Shown here: positions 5,897 through 5,955 of the stretch, piece after piece
How the letters are laid out: every line of letters begins with the position of its first letter
Numbering within the stretch: position 1 is the stretch's first letter
Source of the DNA: JACCTH01 sp050741915
Lineage (GTDB): Bacteria; Actinomycetota; Acidimicrobiia; Spongiisociales; ZC4RG35
Assembly: GCA_050741915.1 (NCBI GenBank)
Contig: JBOGEX010000018.1
Coordinates: 1-5,955 of the forward strand
DNA: 5,955 nucleotides
Direction: 5' to 3'
The notes under the pieces: model-generated
Database searches by the model: none
Seen by the model: only the letters and a program-made list of their open reading frames with translations
Told to the model about the DNA's origin: nothing
Position numbers and translations under genes: made by a program

Positions 5897-5936
5897 GTCA
5901 CCACCGCGAGGACTTTTCTTGGCCACCAGCGAGGAC
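5897..5936 (-). repeat. Two internal right-end repeats at 23-bp spacing
   Basis: Reading inward from the right tip, GTCCTCGCTGGTGGCCA occupies 5936-5920 and a diverged copy, GTCCTCGCGGTGGTGAC, occupies 5913-5897. The starts are 23 bp apart, the same step as at the left end. The right side shows two copies against three on the left. Confidence 0.8.
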
Positions 5937-5955
5937 TTTGACATGGCCATGGACA
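5919..5955 (-). repeat. Right terminal inverted repeat of the IS21 element
   Basis: Read leftward from 5955 the sequence starts TGTCCATGGCCATG and pairs with the left end over 37 positions (31 identical). The tip is the last base of the window, so the junction with the flanking relaxase sequence is not seen. Confidence 0.88.

Larger units (their letters stand above)
3498..5955 (-). mobile_element. IS21-family insertion sequence, complete (2458 bp)
   Basis: The element carries overlapping istA and istB on the minus strand between terminal inverted repeats that begin TGTC. Length, gene pair, TG...CA tips and several internal repeats at each end all fit the IS21 family. The left tip is at 3498, inside the relaxase gene; the right tip is the final base of the window. 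Both genes are intact, so it is probably active or recently inserted. The target duplication, usually 4-8 bp in this family, cannot be checked because the right flank is missing; the left flank reads GGCGCTA (3491-3497). Confidence 0.93.

Noticed and set aside
1..5955. CRISPR array or rRNA
   Set aside because: No regular direct repeats with unique spacers and no rRNA-like stretches were seen. The only periodic repeats are the IS-end transposase sites.

Overview
The window looks like accessory DNA from a GC-rich bacterium, most likely an actinobacterium or a relative. This rests on codon choice, frequent GTG starts and the style of the relaxase and integrase. No rRNA or housekeeping gene fixes the taxon. 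It reads as three blocks: the end of an RHS-type gene, the front part of an integrated mobilizable or conjugative element, and an insertion sequence that has broken that element's relaxase.

Block 1 (1-988): the window opens inside an RHS/YD-repeat protein. The conserved RHS core motif ends near residue 60. It is followed by about 130 residues of variable C-terminal domain, hydrophobic and rich in Gly, Cys and Trp, in the position where RHS proteins carry a toxin. Just downstream are one or two small frames. The better one (734-988) encodes an 84-residue protein with two hydrophobic segments and could be an immunity protein, but the area may contain a frameshift.

Block 2 (1223-3497): a leftward xis-int pair (MerR-type HTH excisionase, then tyrosine recombinase, joined by a GTGA overlap) lies back to back with a rightward TrwC/MobF relaxase. 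The roughly 200-bp divergent region between them holds an AT-rich promoter-like stretch with a palindrome, a 27-codon frame with a good Shine-Dalgarno sequence, and a 6-bp inverted repeat close to the relaxase start. This is the usual layout of an integrative mobilizable or conjugative element. The boundary (att) is expected near 989-1222 but no core can be identified from one end.

Block 3 (3498-5955): a complete IS21-family element, 2458 bp, with istA and istB on the minus strand (ATGA overlap). It has 37-bp imperfect terminal inverted repeats (31/37 identical) and internal transposase-site-like repeats at an exact 23-bp period on both sides. It enters the relaxase after codon 227, just past the His triad, so the helicase part is cut off. 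The right tip of the IS coincides with the last base of the window. The istA Shine-Dalgarno sequence sits in the arm of a long hairpin, which suggests translation is blocked on read-through transcripts.

No clearly new multi-gene system is visible. The items most worth following up are the unusual RHS tail with its small membrane-protein neighbour, and the hairpin over the istA ribosome binding site.
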